Shown here piece by piece: positions 53,601 through 63,453 of a stretch of DNA of 64,000 nt (its first letter is position 1; each line of letters starts with the position of its first letter). The position numbers and the translations under genes are program-made. The stretch is taken from contig NC_057819.1 of the NCBI RefSeq assembly GCF_910594005.1, positions 123,291,669 through 123,355,668 of the forward strand. The letters are read 5' to 3'. The notes under the pieces are model-generated. The model saw nothing but the letters and a program-made list of their open reading frames with translations, made no database searches and was not told the DNA's origin. Source of the DNA: Cervus elaphus. Lineage: Eukaryota; Chordata; Mammalia; Artiodactyla; Cervidae.

Positions 53601-56600
53601 TAAGGCTGGCCACCTAAGGTTGCCGGGTGCCTGCTGCCTCCTTCCAGGCCCCGGGACCAGCCAGGCTAGGGAGGCGCAGGGGTGCGTGTGCTGGTGGAGG
53701 TGGCGGGAGGGGAGCCTGCTTAGTGCCCATGGGTCACCATGGCAACGGCACATCCTTGGGGGCTTTTGCGGTTTCCTGCGGCAGCCAGTGCTGCTTGGTA
53801 CCCTGCAAGTACAGGCTATTTGGGTGGGAAAGCCCAGTCCGGGGATGGGGGGCCTTACACAGTGGGTGGGGGTTGTGTTTGCATGTGTGCCCATGCACGT
53901 ATGCACGTAAGCATGCATGCACACCTGAAACCTGGCCTGTGGAGGCCCCTGTGAAGGTATCATGCTCACATGACTGGGGGACACAGCCCACATTCCGAGG
54001 TCTTTTCCAGGGGCAGGCTGAGCTGGTTTCCCTTGCCGTGGTGACCCTTCCTACCTGGTCCCCCCAGCCCTGCCTCTCTTCCCTGTGTGTGGATATCCAG
54101 AATGAGCTCGGAGGCTTGAGCAGGGGTCCAGGCCGCACTTGCCATTGTTCCAGCCTCTTGGGCTCACACTGCCTCCATGAAGCCCTCCCAGATATCCCAT
54201 TAGCTGGCAGCGCAGAAGGCCCGGGAACAGAGGCACATCAGTCAGAGGTCAGCTGTGACACCTCGGGCAGTCTCCTCACCCTCACTGAGCCTCTGTTTCT
54301 TCCTGTTCAGTGGAGACAGGCATGGCAGCCACCTCGGTACCCATTAGGACCCGGTGGGGTGCTGCTGAGACCTGCTGTGACCTGAGGGACCAGTGATGGC
54401 AGGTGTGCTGGGTGGGGTGATGTGGCCCTGAGGGATCAGCTATAACGAACTGAGAGGTTGGGGTGCTTAGTGGGCAGAGGAGCTGGGGGCAGGCAGGAAA
54501 CCTCAGGGGCTGAATGGTACATGGGCAGACAGAGACACTCTTTGGGGAAGGGGCGTGTTGGAGTTGGAGTGGAGGGACAGGGGGGCAGCCCAGGGGTCGG
54601 GCTGCCAGCCCAGAGTTTAGGGGACACCTGGCTGGCCCCCCCACAACGTCCTGACCACGACGTCCTGTGGGCACCAGATGATCTGGGCTTCCCCAGAGCT
54701 CTGGTTCAGTGGGGGCGTGAGGGCAGCTTGGGACCCCCAGCTTGGGGGCCATGCTTGTGTGTTGGGGGATCATGTCGTGCTGTCCTGGGCACCGTAGTTT
54801 CCCCCGTCTGGTGAGGGTGGGCCATGAGGGACTCACATGGACCAGGTGTTGCAGAAGACAGGATTTCACTGCCCTCTGGACAACACTAGGGGGCCCTCGG
54901 TGGGCAGTCAGTAAGAAGGTGACTTGGAAACTTTAGGCTACATGGAAGAACTCTATTGTCTGTCATTCTTGGGGAAAGTGACGTCCCCGTCCTCGGAGAT
55001 CAGACAGGTCTTGGGTCTCCGGGCCCGGAGCCTGGCATGTGGCCAGCAGCCAGGTCTTCAATCTCTCCCACTTAGTGGAGCCTGGGTCCCCCTCCTACAT
55101 CCCCAAGGTCTCACGGCCTCTACCAGTGCCACCCCAGAGCTAAGGCAATGTGACAGCCCCGGGGGCCCGCTCCAGAGGGGCTGGTGTGGGAGGGGGTTCC
55201 TGCAGCCCTGAGAGCCTGAGCTCCCTGGGGGTTGTCCATGAACCCCCAGAAATGGGAGTTCTGCCAGCCCTGTGTCCCCTGGCGAGGCCAGTGTGGTGCC
55301 CAGGGGCCGGCCGCAGATGGCATGCTTGGGCTGCTGTGGCTGCCCCCAGGGTCCACCTGCCCTGGGCCTGGCGGCTGTGCTCCGAGTGCCAGGTCTTGGA
55401 GCAACAGTGAGGGTGCTGAGGCTCAGACCACAGCAAGTTGGGGGGAGTGCAGAGCCAGGGATGGGGTCCAGCTGGCCCCTGCGTGCACCTGGGACAGGGA
55501 CGCAGCGCTGCTTGTCACCGCTCTCTCCCTCGGCAGACGGCGCCCCGCTCAGCGAGTTCTCCTGGTCGTCCTCCCTGTCCGTGGTGGCCGTGTCCTTCTC
55601 CGGGCTCTTCACCGTCATCGCCCTCATGCTGGCCTGCCTGTGCTGTAAGAAGGGCGGCATCGGGTTCAAGGTGAGGGCTGGGGGTGGGGGGCCGAGGACG
55701 GGATCCCCAGGGCCGGCCCTCTGGCATCCACTCGGCACTGGCCTGCCTTCCCTCCTGGGGCCGCCTGGGGATCATGGAGACCCAGGCCTGGGACCCCATA
55801 AGCCCCTCTTCTGGGGGTGGCTGACAGAGGTGTAGGGGCTGTCAGGGACCCCTCCCACTGCCTCCCCCAGTTTGAGTCCCCTCCATGGGGGCAGGGGCTC
55901 ATTACCATCACCTCCCAGCTCAGGGCCAGGTCTCTGTGAGCTCTGCCTCCAGGGACAGTGAGGAGGGGCCTTGGTGGGGGGCAGGGGCTCTGTGCTCAGC
56001 AATTCCTTGAACCTCTGCTCATTCAAATCAGCAAAGGAAGACCAGAGTTGCCCAGACACACTTGCTGTCCTGCCAAGCAGCTCTCTGGCTGGGGTCACCT
56101 TACCCTGGGGTTTTCTGCCCCGTGAGGAAAGGACTGTGTACTGTGTAGGAATCATGGAGCAGGGACAGCAGGAGTCATCATTGCTGTTTCTGGAACATCG
56201 GCTGGACGCTGGACTGCTTTCCCTCAGGCCACCCTAGTGGGGCTAAGATCCTGGGCTGGGTCCCAGGGCCGAGGTGCCCCTCCTAAGGAGGATAGCCGAG
56301 GGGCATCCCCTGGGGTGCTGTTCCCCAATCCTACAAGTACCCTCAGCTGCCCCCATGTTCAGCTTCTGGTCCTCTGAGCGTGCAGGACCAGGAGAAAAAG
56401 CTGGGAACTGTGGAGCACATCTAGGGCCCCTGCCCCCAGCCCCGTGGGCCGAGTTCTGCAGACTTTGCTGCCTGTGGTCATTCTCCCGCCCCCTCAGCTG
56501 CCCCACCCTGGGCTGGAGGTCAGATTCCTGGGCTGGCAAGGTCGGGGGGAGGGCTGTCCTGTGGCCCGGCATAGCACCACCCCCCACCACCGTTCCCATT

Positions 56601-59600
56601 CTAAGTGACCACACTGCAGCCATGCCACCCTCCTTTTAGAAGACAGCGCCCTCCCCACATATGTCTCATCACTTGGGGGCCAGGAGAGCTGAGTCCTCCC
56701 AGTGCTTGCCTTTTTCCAAGGTGTCTCTGCCACACTTCATGGCCGGGTCATCCTCCCAGAGCCCTCTGAGGAGTGGGCCGGGGAAGAGCAGGGCCTGGGC
56801 AGCAAGGCCACGGCCCCAGGAACCTTGGGTCCACACCCAAGCCCCTGCACTGTCTCCCTGACCTGCAGGCACAGTGGGCTGGGCCAGGCGATGCTGGCAT
56901 TTTCCTGGAGGATCCTGGCGCCAGGCGAGGCGGTGGCGGCGGGGAGGGCTGGGCTGGGGGCGGGGGCCCGGGTCGGGTTGTATAAGTCAGCCCCTCCTCA
57001 GGGTGCTGAGAGAACAAGGCCCCAAACAAGGGCCAGCGCAGCCCCCTCCTACCCGTGCCCTCCTCACCTCCTGGGGACATGGTGCCCAGAACATTCCAGC
57101 ACCAGCGCGCCTCCGTGGGAGGGCCAGCCTGTGCAGCGGGCCCCTGCCTGGGCTCCCCCACCTGGAGCTGCACTGGGGGAAGGGGCTGGGCCACGATGCT
57201 CACACTGTCCTACCTGATCGCCCGCTGTGCTGGCTCCATCTGGCGGGCCTCCAGGTGGCAGCGTCAGGTAACCAGCTGGGGCTGCGGCCAGGCCCCTGGG
57301 GGTGGGGGTGGGCATCTGTGCCCTCTTCAGAGTCACGTCTGGGATTACAGGGCGAGGAGAGTGGTTCTGACGGCCCCAGAGTGGTCGCCTGGGGAGGGGG
57401 AATCCCTTGTAGACCCGCCCTGAGAGGCTCCATCGTCTCAGGGTGCAGTCCAGGACAGGCCCGAAGGGACACCCCAGAGGGCTCCTAGCCTCCTCCTTGC
57501 AGCTGAGGAAATCGAGGCCCAGAGAAAGCAGGGTCCTTGGGTCTCAGCACTGGGGGAGGAACCCAGGCCTCCTGGGTCCCAGGCCGGCTGCCTGTCCACA
57601 GGGGCAGCCCCACTGCAGCTCCGTGGAAGTCCTGTGACCCTCGGCTTCTGTTTCCCACCTGGCGGTGGTCAGTCCGGGTCAGACAGGCCTGTGGTGCTGG
57701 AACTGGGGTTCCGCTTATGGCCTGGGGCTCCTGGGGGACTTGGCCATGGCTCAGGAATGTGAGGGGGGCTTCCTCAGACAGAGGCAGGTGGGAGGTTGTA
57801 AAGTTCAACATAGCAGCCAGTCCCAGGAGAGACCCAGCCTGGCGCCCAGGGCCAGGCTCTTAAGGAGCCTGGGGAGAGGATGGATGCTGGCCCGCCTGGG
57901 TCAGGTCCCAGGGCCCTGCAGGCAGACAACCGTGGCAGGTGGCAGCGCCTGCCGGGGGGCGGAACTGGTTGGGGAGGTGGGCTGTCAGGAATGCTTCTTG
58001 TCCCGGAGGGGTGGGGGCACTTAGTTGCTTGTTCACTGGGGCAGGGTTGTGGGGTGTGATGGAGACCCCGTCCTGGATCTCCAGCCGTGACCCTGAAGCG
58101 ACTGACCATGGGTGCCCCGCCCAGGGCAAAGGCTGCAGGGAAGTGGGGTGCTGAGACGAGTGGGGGGCTGACCCTGGATGGGCTGGGGCAGCTGGCCTCC
58201 AGACGCACCCCACCCTACTCCCTGCCACCAAGGGGCCGGTGCTGCCCGCCTCGACCTGAGCCTGGTAGGCCTGGTGTGGACGGGCTGAGGCCGGGGGAGG
58301 CACGGCTGCCCTGGGGCTCATGGGCCCCTCCCTTGAGGCTCTGCCTGTCGGGGACAAACCCCCACCTACCTCCCAACCAACACAGAACAAACCCTGCCCT
58401 CCTGGGGCAGCTGGTGTCCCTGGGGGAGGGGGCGGCAGGGAGTGGGGTCTGTTCTCTGCTCCGAGGAGAGGAGGTGGGTGGAGGAGGCAGCTGGCAGGGG
58501 TGCTGGTGGGAGCTGGGCCCTGGGAAGAAAGGGGCCTTTCAGAGCTGGCCTGCACCCCTTGTTCCCTCCCCGCCCTGCCCCCGACCCTCCCCGTTCTGGG
58601 GAGCCCTGGAGCTCACCGCGTGTGCACTGCTTGGCCCAGGAGTTTGAGAATGCCGAGGGGGAAGAGTACGCAGCCGACTTCTCGGCACAGGGCTCCCCGG
58701 CCGCAGCGGCTCAGAACGGGCCTGACGTGTACGTCCTGCCGCTCACCGAGGTCTCCCTGCCCATGGCCAAGCAGCCCGGGCGCTCAGGTGAGTGACGCCC
58801 CCCCGCCCCGTGGGCCCAGGTGGGAGGTTCGGGGGAGGCACGGGCTTGGTGTGTATCCCCTTCTGCTGGGACCTGGGGCGCTGTGAGCAGGCTTGGGCCA
58901 GCTGGGGCTGCTGGGCGAAGGGGCAGGGGTTGCTCCGTCTGGTCCTGGGAGGGGCACTGGTGTGCTGGGAGGAGGGGCTTCTCTGTGGTCCCTAGGACGA
59001 GGGCTCTGGGGGCAGGGCCCACCCCTTGCGGGGAGGGGCTCTTCGGGGAGGAGCCTTTTGCTCAGGACCCTGGGAGGGGGCAGGAGAGGCCTGGGTGGGC
59101 GTGTGCAGGTGCAGGCGGGGCCTCTCTGTTGGCTTCCTTGCCGTTTCTCCCACTCGCCCCATCCTGTGGTCCCCCACCAGGATGGCCACCAACATGGCAG
59201 ATGCAGGGCCCAAACCACAGAGGTTAAAGGTCCGTAGCCAAGCTGGGCTTTGCACCTGCCTTTGCCTGGAGGAGGAAATGGCAACCCACTCCAGTCCTCT
59301 TGCCTGGAAAATCCCATGGACCGAGGATCCTGGTAGGCCACAGTCCATGGGGTCGCAAAGAGTCAGACATGACTGAGCGACTTCACTTTACTTCACTTGC
59401 CTGATCCAGTGCTCTGAGAACTCCCAGTTGTGTCTGGAGGCTGGTGGGGTGTCTCCAGCCCCAGGAACCCTTTCCAAGAGCTTCACGGCCAGGCCTGGGC
59501 CTGCCCCCAGCTCCTCCAGGCGCACTGAGTGGGGTGTCAGGTGCGGGGGGGGCGCTCTGTTGGCACCAGGGCCTGTGATACTCGGCCTGTCCCACTGGCT

Positions 59601-62600
59601 TGTGTTCTGGGCCCTACTGGGTCGTGCCCACAGTGCTGCCCACCCTGGAGCCCAGCCTTCATCCTGGGCTGGGGGCTTCCAAGATACAGGGCTGGGCCCT
59701 GCCCCCAGGCCCCATGACTATCGCTCCCCACTCCCAACAGTGTCTCCTGGAGGAGAACTCACCAGGTAGGCAGGAATTTCAGGGCCCACAGGAGCACCCT
59801 ATAAAATCTTGAAGGAGGGGTAGCTGCTATAGGAGGCCCTCCAACCTTCCTGGGTGACCATGGGAGTCTCCGCCTGTGCTGACACCGGGAGCCGGTATGG
59901 AGCAAGGGGTCCCCTCAGGGGACACTGCACCCCTGGCCGGAGCCTGACAACTGCCCCTGGCAGTATGTGTGCCTGGGACCCTGAGGAATCTTTGAGACCC
60001 AGCTTCTTCCATCCCTTAGGGGACTGTCTCTGGGGATGAGGGGGACAGAGACCCAGGGGAGGGCAGTGATCACATTTTCCATTTTACAGCTCTGCTCTGC
60101 TCTCTGTTGGGTACCCTGCTTCTGGGGAGGGAGAGAGATTTGGGTGAAGCTGGGAGAGCAGCCCCCCTGAAGGTTAAGGATTTAAAACCTGGGCAGCAAG
60201 GGCCACCCCTCTACACTGCAGGGGAAGATGGCCCAGCCAGGCCCAGTCTTCAGGCTCCCCAGCCTGGCTCCGTGGGCACTGCCCCTTGGGTGCAGGCCCC
60301 AAGACCCCTGGCCCAGCCTGCCTTGCCCCCTGCAGCTGCCAGGAGAGAGAGATTTTCCACTGGCTGGCACTTGGCATGCTCTCCTCCATCACTGCCCCAG
60401 GGTCCACTGTCAGGGCTGCTGAGCCTGCCTGGGGAGACCCCAGGCTGGAGATGGAGGGGCAGCAGGCTGGGGCCCAGGTGGAGGAGCCCTGGGACTCAGG
60501 GCCCAGTGGGACCCCTTGCCCCCAATTCTGCTCAGCATTGAGGTCAGCACTGCCTGGGGTCTGCAGTCCCCGGGAACAGCCCCTCACCCTCGGAGTCTAC
60601 TGGCTGGCCAGCTCAGCCTGCCTCCTGGGCCCTCTGGGCAGCTAGCGTGGGAGCAGAATTCGGGGAATCCCTTGGGGCACAGGCGGCGTGTGGGTGGGCT
60701 CAGCAGCTCTGGCCCTTCCTCTGGGGCCTTCACTGACCCTTCTTCCCTGCTGACCTCACCCGGCCCAGCCCGCAGGAGAATGGGCCCAGTGTGTTCCGTA
60801 CAGGGCTGTGCCAAGCAGCCCCCAACAAAAGAGCCTTTGGGGTGCCTGGCGCTGGAATGCCAGCCTGTGGCAGGGGTGAGGGGACGGGCCACTCCACTGC
60901 CCTCCTCCCCAAGGCCTCCGCCCCAGCCACACTGCCTGCCTGGCCTTGCCTATGCGCTGGTCCCGGCTCCAGGGCCCGCTGTCTGCAGTCTGGCTTGTCC
61001 CTGTAGCCAGGGGCACAGCCTTCCCAGACCCACTTAGAAACATGCCCAGGTGTAGCTTTCAGGTCCACAACTCCCCTGGGCAGCAGGCACCCTGCTCCTG
61101 ATGGCAGCCCCCATCAGGAGGGGGCAGGGGGCTCTGGGCAGCTTCCCAGAACAGGCCAGGCAGGCAGCCCCTTTGGAGGAAAGGCGAGAGAAGGTGGGGT
61201 GGTGATGGAGGCCGAGCTGGCATCCCTGAGCCTCCTGCCCTATTACAGTACAGCTGCTCAAGTCCACAGACCTGGGCCGGCACAGCCTTCTGTACCTGGA
61301 GGAGATCGGCCACGGCTGGTTTGGGAAGGTGAGTTGCTGTCCCTGGGGTCAGTGGGGGCAGAGGCTGGCAGCATGGTCCCTTTTGCCTGGCAGGTGGAGC
61401 AGGCGGGCTGCCTCCCCAGTCCTGGGGTCTTCTCTTAAGGTGCACCCACTGAGCCCTCCCTGGGGGCCTCCGGGTCTGGCACCCCTTCTCCGCAAATCCT
61501 GGTATCACGCTGGGAGGTACCTGTGACTGGGCAGGGACAGGGAGCAGCGTCTGGGTCCTGGCTTCGCCCTGAGCACCAGGCAGGGGGTGGGGGACGGTGG
61601 GTCCATCTTCCTCACGGCAGACCCCCAGAGCTCTGAGAACAGCTAGGGACCTTGGGGGAGGCAGACACCAAAGACAGAGTGTTACAGCCAGGAGGGTTTG
61701 CCTAGGAGGGATCCAGAAACCATTTTGCAGATGAGTAAATTGAGGCCTAGAGGAGCCCATGGACAGAGGAGCCTCGAGGGCTACAGTCCATGGGGTTGCC
61801 GAGTCGGACATGACTGAGGCAACTTAGCGCACACTCAACTTGAGGCGCAGAATGAGCCAAGCTTTGGCAGGAGGAGCAAGGCTGGGGGCGGAGCCTGGGG
61901 AGGGTGGTGTCTGCCCACCTGGCGATGTCTGCCCCGCAGGTGTTCCTGGGGGAGGTGAACTCGGGCATCAGCAGCACCCAGGTGGTGGTGAAGGAGCTGA
62001 AGGCGAGCGCCAGCGTGCAAGAGCAGATGCAGTTCCTGGAGGAGGCACAGCCCTACAGGTGGGTGGCCCAGGGGACTGGCTCTGCTGGAGGGGCTGGGGT
62101 GGGGCACTGCCCGGGAGGCGGGGGTGCGGGCCCTGCAGACAAAGGCAAGCTCTGTGCTGTTCCGCTCTCCTCGGCTCTGCAGCGCCAGCCCCCCGCCCCC
62201 TCGCCCCCTCCCTGCCCTGAGTGCGAGTCAGGGGTGGCCTGTTGGCTCCCGCAGGGCCCTGCAGCACAGCAACCTTCTCCAGTGCCTGGCCCAGTGTGCT
62301 GAGGTGACGCCCTACCTGCTGGTGATGGAGTTCTGCCCGATGGTGAGTCGCCCGCTCCCCCTAGTCCCTGCCCTGCACTTCTGGAACATGGGACTGGCAT
62401 CCTGCAGAGGGGCCTTGGCGGAGCCGGGGACCCCTCAGCCCCACCCTGCGGGCCTCAGATCCCCCCAAAGTGGGGTCCAGGTGGCCCTGCACCACTGCCT
62501 TCCAGAAGTGACCTGGGGGAGGAGGGAGGTGACCCCACCGCCATAGAGACAGCGGCTGTCCAGGCTGGGCATCCACAGTGCCCGGGGTGGGGGTGGGGGC

Positions 62601-63453
62601 AGCTGCATCCCCATCTGCCTGTGCTGCTCAGAGTCACAGCGGTTTTCCCGAGGGTCACCCCGGCCGGCTTGGGGGGCTCAAAGCCCTCATGTCTGGTCCA
62701 CAGCCTCGCTCATACTTTAGTCTCCAGCAGCGACTACCTGCTAATGGCCTTGCGGGGCCCCTCACAGACAGACAGATGGACAGATGCACACACATGTGCG
62801 CACACACACACATGCACAGCTGAGCCGCCTGCCCCCAGGGAGGTGCCCTTCCTCAGATGTGAGTCCCCCCCTGCTGTCTAGTTTCTGGACTCCCAGGGCT
62901 TCCCCAGAACTGTCGGGGGCCCCTGGAGCTGGGCGGTGTCAGCCGGTCAGGGAGTTCCCGTGGACCCTCTGGTCACTGGCTCTCGGCTCTGTCGAGGCTC
63001 GGCGTCACGGCCTGTGTGGCCTGTCTGCCGCCCACCATCCGAGGGGTGGCGAGCACCTGGCCCCAGGGGTCTGCAGGTGGGATGTGGCCCTGCTAGCCCT
63101 CAGGCCGGGGGTCAGCTTGGGGAAAGTGTCTGCTGCCCGTAGGATCATCCTGCTGATGGCTGGCCTCTGGGGGGCGGACACAGGGGCTTCACTGGGCAGC
63201 AGTAGCCCCGCAGAGTTAGCAGGATGCCTGGTCTCCCACGGGCCCTGCTGGGGAGGGAGGGCCTGGGGGGCGGGCAGCTGCTCCCCGCTGGCTGGTGATG
63301 GTGCTGCCCTTCTCGACAGGGGGATCTCAAGGGCTACCTGCGGAGCTGTCGGGTGGCCGAGTCCATGGCGCCCGACCCCCTGACCCTGCAGCGCATGGCC
63401 TGCGAGGTGGCCTGTGGCGTCCTGCACCTACATCGCAACAACTATGTGCACAG
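32602..63453 (+). CDS. AATK: AATK (LMTK1), coding exons 1-7; partial, continues beyond the window
   Basis: AATK is a brain-enriched lemur-tail kinase, membrane-attached, with a very long C-terminal tail that lies outside this window. The exons give 758 nt, residues 1-253, all phases agreeing. Order: MSSSFFNPSF N-terminus; hydrophobic helix about L32-C54 (transmembrane); Cys cluster C52/C54/C55; acidic juxtamembrane; kinase N-lobe with glycine loop G133-H-G-W-F-G138, beta-3 K157 in VVVKEL, and likely alpha-C E173; then the hinge LLVMEFCPMGDL (201-211). The last residue is the start of the catalytic loop (H252); the Asp follows in the next exon, outside. Exons, promoter and an alternative first exon are listed separately. 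Confidence 0.96.
35275..35335 (+). repeat. MIR-like SINE fragment
   Basis: GGCCTTGGGCCAGTCACTCA then CCTCTCTGAG matches the core of the ancient MIR SINE (GTGACCTTGGGCAAGTCACT, CTCTCTGAGCCTCAG). Confidence 0.6.
36915..37132 (-). mobile_element. Bov-tA type SINE with perfect 12-bp target duplication
   Basis: Minus orientation; right end CACCTGGGAAGCCC. Flanked by CCTGGGTGGAAT at 36903-36914 and 37133-37144. Confidence 0.95.
37145..37248 (+). repeat. Ancient interspersed repeat, left part
   Basis: TTCCCCCAAATTCATGCCCA then GGATGGGACTTTGTTTGTAAATAG; same family as 27240-27605, resumed after the SINE at 37444. Confidence 0.55.
37249..37443 (-). mobile_element. Bov-tA type SINE
   Basis: Minus orientation. 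Flanked by a near-perfect 11-bp direct repeat: CATCCTGGCTT (37238-37248) and CATTCTGGCTT (37444-37454). Confidence 0.92.
37455..37640 (+). repeat. Ancient interspersed repeat, right part
   Basis: Resumes after the SINE with GGGGTCCTTCCAAGAGAG, matching the GGGTCCTTATAAGAAGAG step in the copy at 27240. Confidence 0.5.
38922..39130 (+). mobile_element. Bov-tA type SINE
   Basis: TTTCCCAGGTGGTGGCGCTAG start, tRNA-like head, body with GAGAATCCCATGGACAGAGG and TCACAGAGAGTTGGACATGA. Short possible duplication CAGATT(C/G)TG outside. Confidence 0.9.
39560..39800 (-). repeat. Old L1 3' remnant, antisense
   Basis: CTTTATTGAGATATGATTCC start and the usual degenerate order to GGTCCTATGGTGGGAATG. Confidence 0.6.
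40361..40538 (-). mobile_element. CHR-type SINE, short
   Basis: T-run then TATTTATTTGGCCGGGTCTT; right end CCACCAGGGAAGTCCC. Flanks TAGGCCAG / TAGGCTAG. Confidence 0.88.
43125..43173 (-). repeat. Old L1 3' remnant, antisense (left piece)
   Basis: TTAATTGAGGTGAAATTCAC; continues after the SINE. Confidence 0.55.
43174..43395 (-). mobile_element. Bov-tA type SINE nested in L1
   Basis: Right end CACCTGGGAAGCCC; direct repeats ATTCATATG at 43165-43173 and 43396-43404. Interrupts an L1 remnant. Confidence 0.93.
43396..43740 (-). repeat. Old L1 3' remnant, antisense (right piece)
   Basis: Continues the L1 order of the left piece (ATTCATATGATGTGAAATGA, GGTTCAGTGTTAGTACATTC). Confidence 0.55.
44930..45120 (-). 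repeat. Old L1 3' remnant, antisense
   Basis: AGCTTTACTGAAGTATAATAG then TGTTTAAAGTGTGGGATTTG is a diverged L1 3' order. Confidence 0.5.
45127..45320 (-). mobile_element. CHR-type SINE with (AT)n tail
   Basis: An AT repeat (45129-45147) and TTTATTTATTTAGGCTGCG lead; right end CCACCAGGGAAGTTCCC. Confidence 0.85.
46028..46144 (+). mobile_element. Bov-tA type SINE, truncated first copy
   Basis: GGGCTTCCCTGCTAGGATAG to CACCCCAGTATTCTT; the second half of a unit is missing and a new unit follows directly. Confidence 0.88.
46145..46332 (+). mobile_element. Bov-tA type SINE, second copy
   Basis: GGGCTTCCCTTGCGGTTCAG to GGATCGCAAGGAGTCAGACA then TGACTGAGCC. Confidence 0.9.
46903..47060 (-). mobile_element. 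CHR-type SINE, diverged
   Basis: T-run and TTTTTTTAAAAAATTTG then GTTCCCTGGCCAAGGATTGG; right end CTGCCAGGGAATTCCC. Confidence 0.8.
50020..50330 (-). mobile_element. CHR-type SINE, full-length type
   Basis: GTTTTTTAATTTAATTTAAA tail then GGCCGCACTGGGTCTTCG; right end GGGTCCCCAGGAAGGTCCC. Flanks TCTGCAGGTT (50010-50019) and TCTGCGGGTT (50331-50340). Confidence 0.9.
52680..52735 (+). repeat. MIR-like SINE fragment
   Basis: AAGCCTCAGTTTTCTTACCT then TAAAGTGGGCATGATGATAC, the MIR 3' region order. Confidence 0.6.
52764..52781 (+). repeat. (GT)n microsatellite, short
   Basis: About nine GT units, followed by GCATATGTGTGCACAC. Confidence 0.8.
54265..54315 (+). repeat. MIR-like SINE fragment
   Basis: CAGTCTCCTCACCCTCACTG then AGCCTCTGTTTCTTCC, a diverged MIR core. 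Confidence 0.5.
55537..55670 (+). CDS. AATK: AATK coding exon 2 (transmembrane segment)
   Basis: Residues 19-63, acceptor CTCGGCAG, donor AAG|GTGAGG, ends in phase 0. Encodes the ~23-residue hydrophobic helix and the CLCC cluster. The internal ATG at 55626 (M49) is where the palmitoylated short isoform (MLACLCC) is reported to begin. Confidence 0.96.
56981..56986 (+). promoter_or_regulatory. AATK: TATA-like element of a possible internal AATK promoter
   Basis: TATAAG in GGGTTGTATAAGTCAGCC, preceded by GC-rich sequence and followed by an open frame that splices in phase to exon 3. Confidence 0.4.
57079..57267 (+). CDS. AATK: Candidate alternative AATK first coding exon
   Basis: An open frame of 63 codons from ATG at 57079 (context GAC-ATG-G) to a donor CAG|GTAACC, in the phase needed by exon 3 (58640). 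A second in-frame ATG at 57196 has A at -3 and would give 24 codons: MLTLSYLIARCAGSIWRASR then WQRQ. The resulting protein would lack the transmembrane segment and the CLCC cluster. I recall human AATK transcripts without exons 1-2, but not this peptide, so this is inference. Confidence 0.35.
58640..58787 (+). CDS. AATK: AATK coding exon 3
   Basis: Residues 64-113, acceptor TTGGCCCAG, donor AG|GTGAGT, ends in phase 1. Acidic EFENAEGEEYAADF then the conserved GPDVYVLPLTEVSLPMAKQP. Confidence 0.96.
58788..61248. other. AATK intron 3
   Basis: Contains the Bov-A body fragment at 59263-59398. Otherwise unique non-coding sequence. Confidence 0.65.
59263..59398 (+). mobile_element. Bov-A SINE body, 5' truncated
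   Basis: GGAGGAGGAAATGGCAACCC through GGTCGCAAAGAGTCAGACAT and GACTGAGCGACTTCAC; lacks the tRNA-like head. Confidence 0.9.
61249..61328 (+). CDS. AATK: AATK coding exon 4 (glycine loop)
   Basis: Residues 113-139, acceptor CTATTACAG, donor AAG|GTGAGT, ends in phase 0. Glycine loop G133-H134-G135-W136-F137-G138. I remember Arg at 134 in the human protein. Confidence 0.96.
61754..61833 (+). mobile_element. Bov-A SINE body fragment
   Basis: CCCATGGACAGAGGAGCCTC then CTACAGTCCATGGGGTTGCC and GAGTCGGACATGACTGAGGC. Confidence 0.8.
61940..62058 (+). CDS. AATK: AATK coding exon 5 (ATP lysine)
   Basis: Residues 140-179, acceptor GCCCCGCAG, donor AG|GTGGGT, ends in phase 2. K157 is the beta-3 ATP-binding lysine; the alpha-C helix with E173 follows. 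Confidence 0.96.
62255..62342 (+). CDS. AATK: AATK coding exon 6 (hinge)
   Basis: Residues 179-208, acceptor CTCCCGCAG, donor ATG|GTGAGT, ends in phase 0. LLVMEFCP forms the kinase hinge. Confidence 0.96.
63320..63453 (+). CDS. AATK: AATK coding exon 7
   Basis: Residues 209-253, acceptor CTCGACAG, donor AG|GTGAGG, ends in phase 2. Contains the start of the C-lobe, ending HRNNYVH just before the catalytic-loop Asp. Confidence 0.96.

Larger units (their letters stand above)
32657..55536. other. AATK intron 1 (22.9 kb)
   Basis: No other gene seen. It holds the SINE, L1 and unassigned repeats listed here, microsatellites and unique sequence. Its size is typical of AATK. Regulatory content cannot be judged from sequence alone. 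Confidence 0.75.
55671..58639. other. AATK intron 2
   Basis: Mostly unique DNA. Contains the candidate alternative first exon at 57,010-57,267 and a short MIR-like piece near 57495-57535 (GCTGAGGAAATCGAGGCCCA). Confidence 0.6.
61329..63319. other. AATK introns 4 to 6
   Basis: Introns 61329-61939, 62059-62254 and 62343-63319. Contents: the Bov-A fragment at 61754-61833 and a CA-rich tract near 62784-62815. Nothing else recognised. Confidence 0.6.

Noticed and set aside
36000..54000. Possible nested genes or miRNAs within AATK intron 1
   Set aside because: No exon pair with conserved frame and no convincing hairpin recognised by eye; a folding search would be needed.
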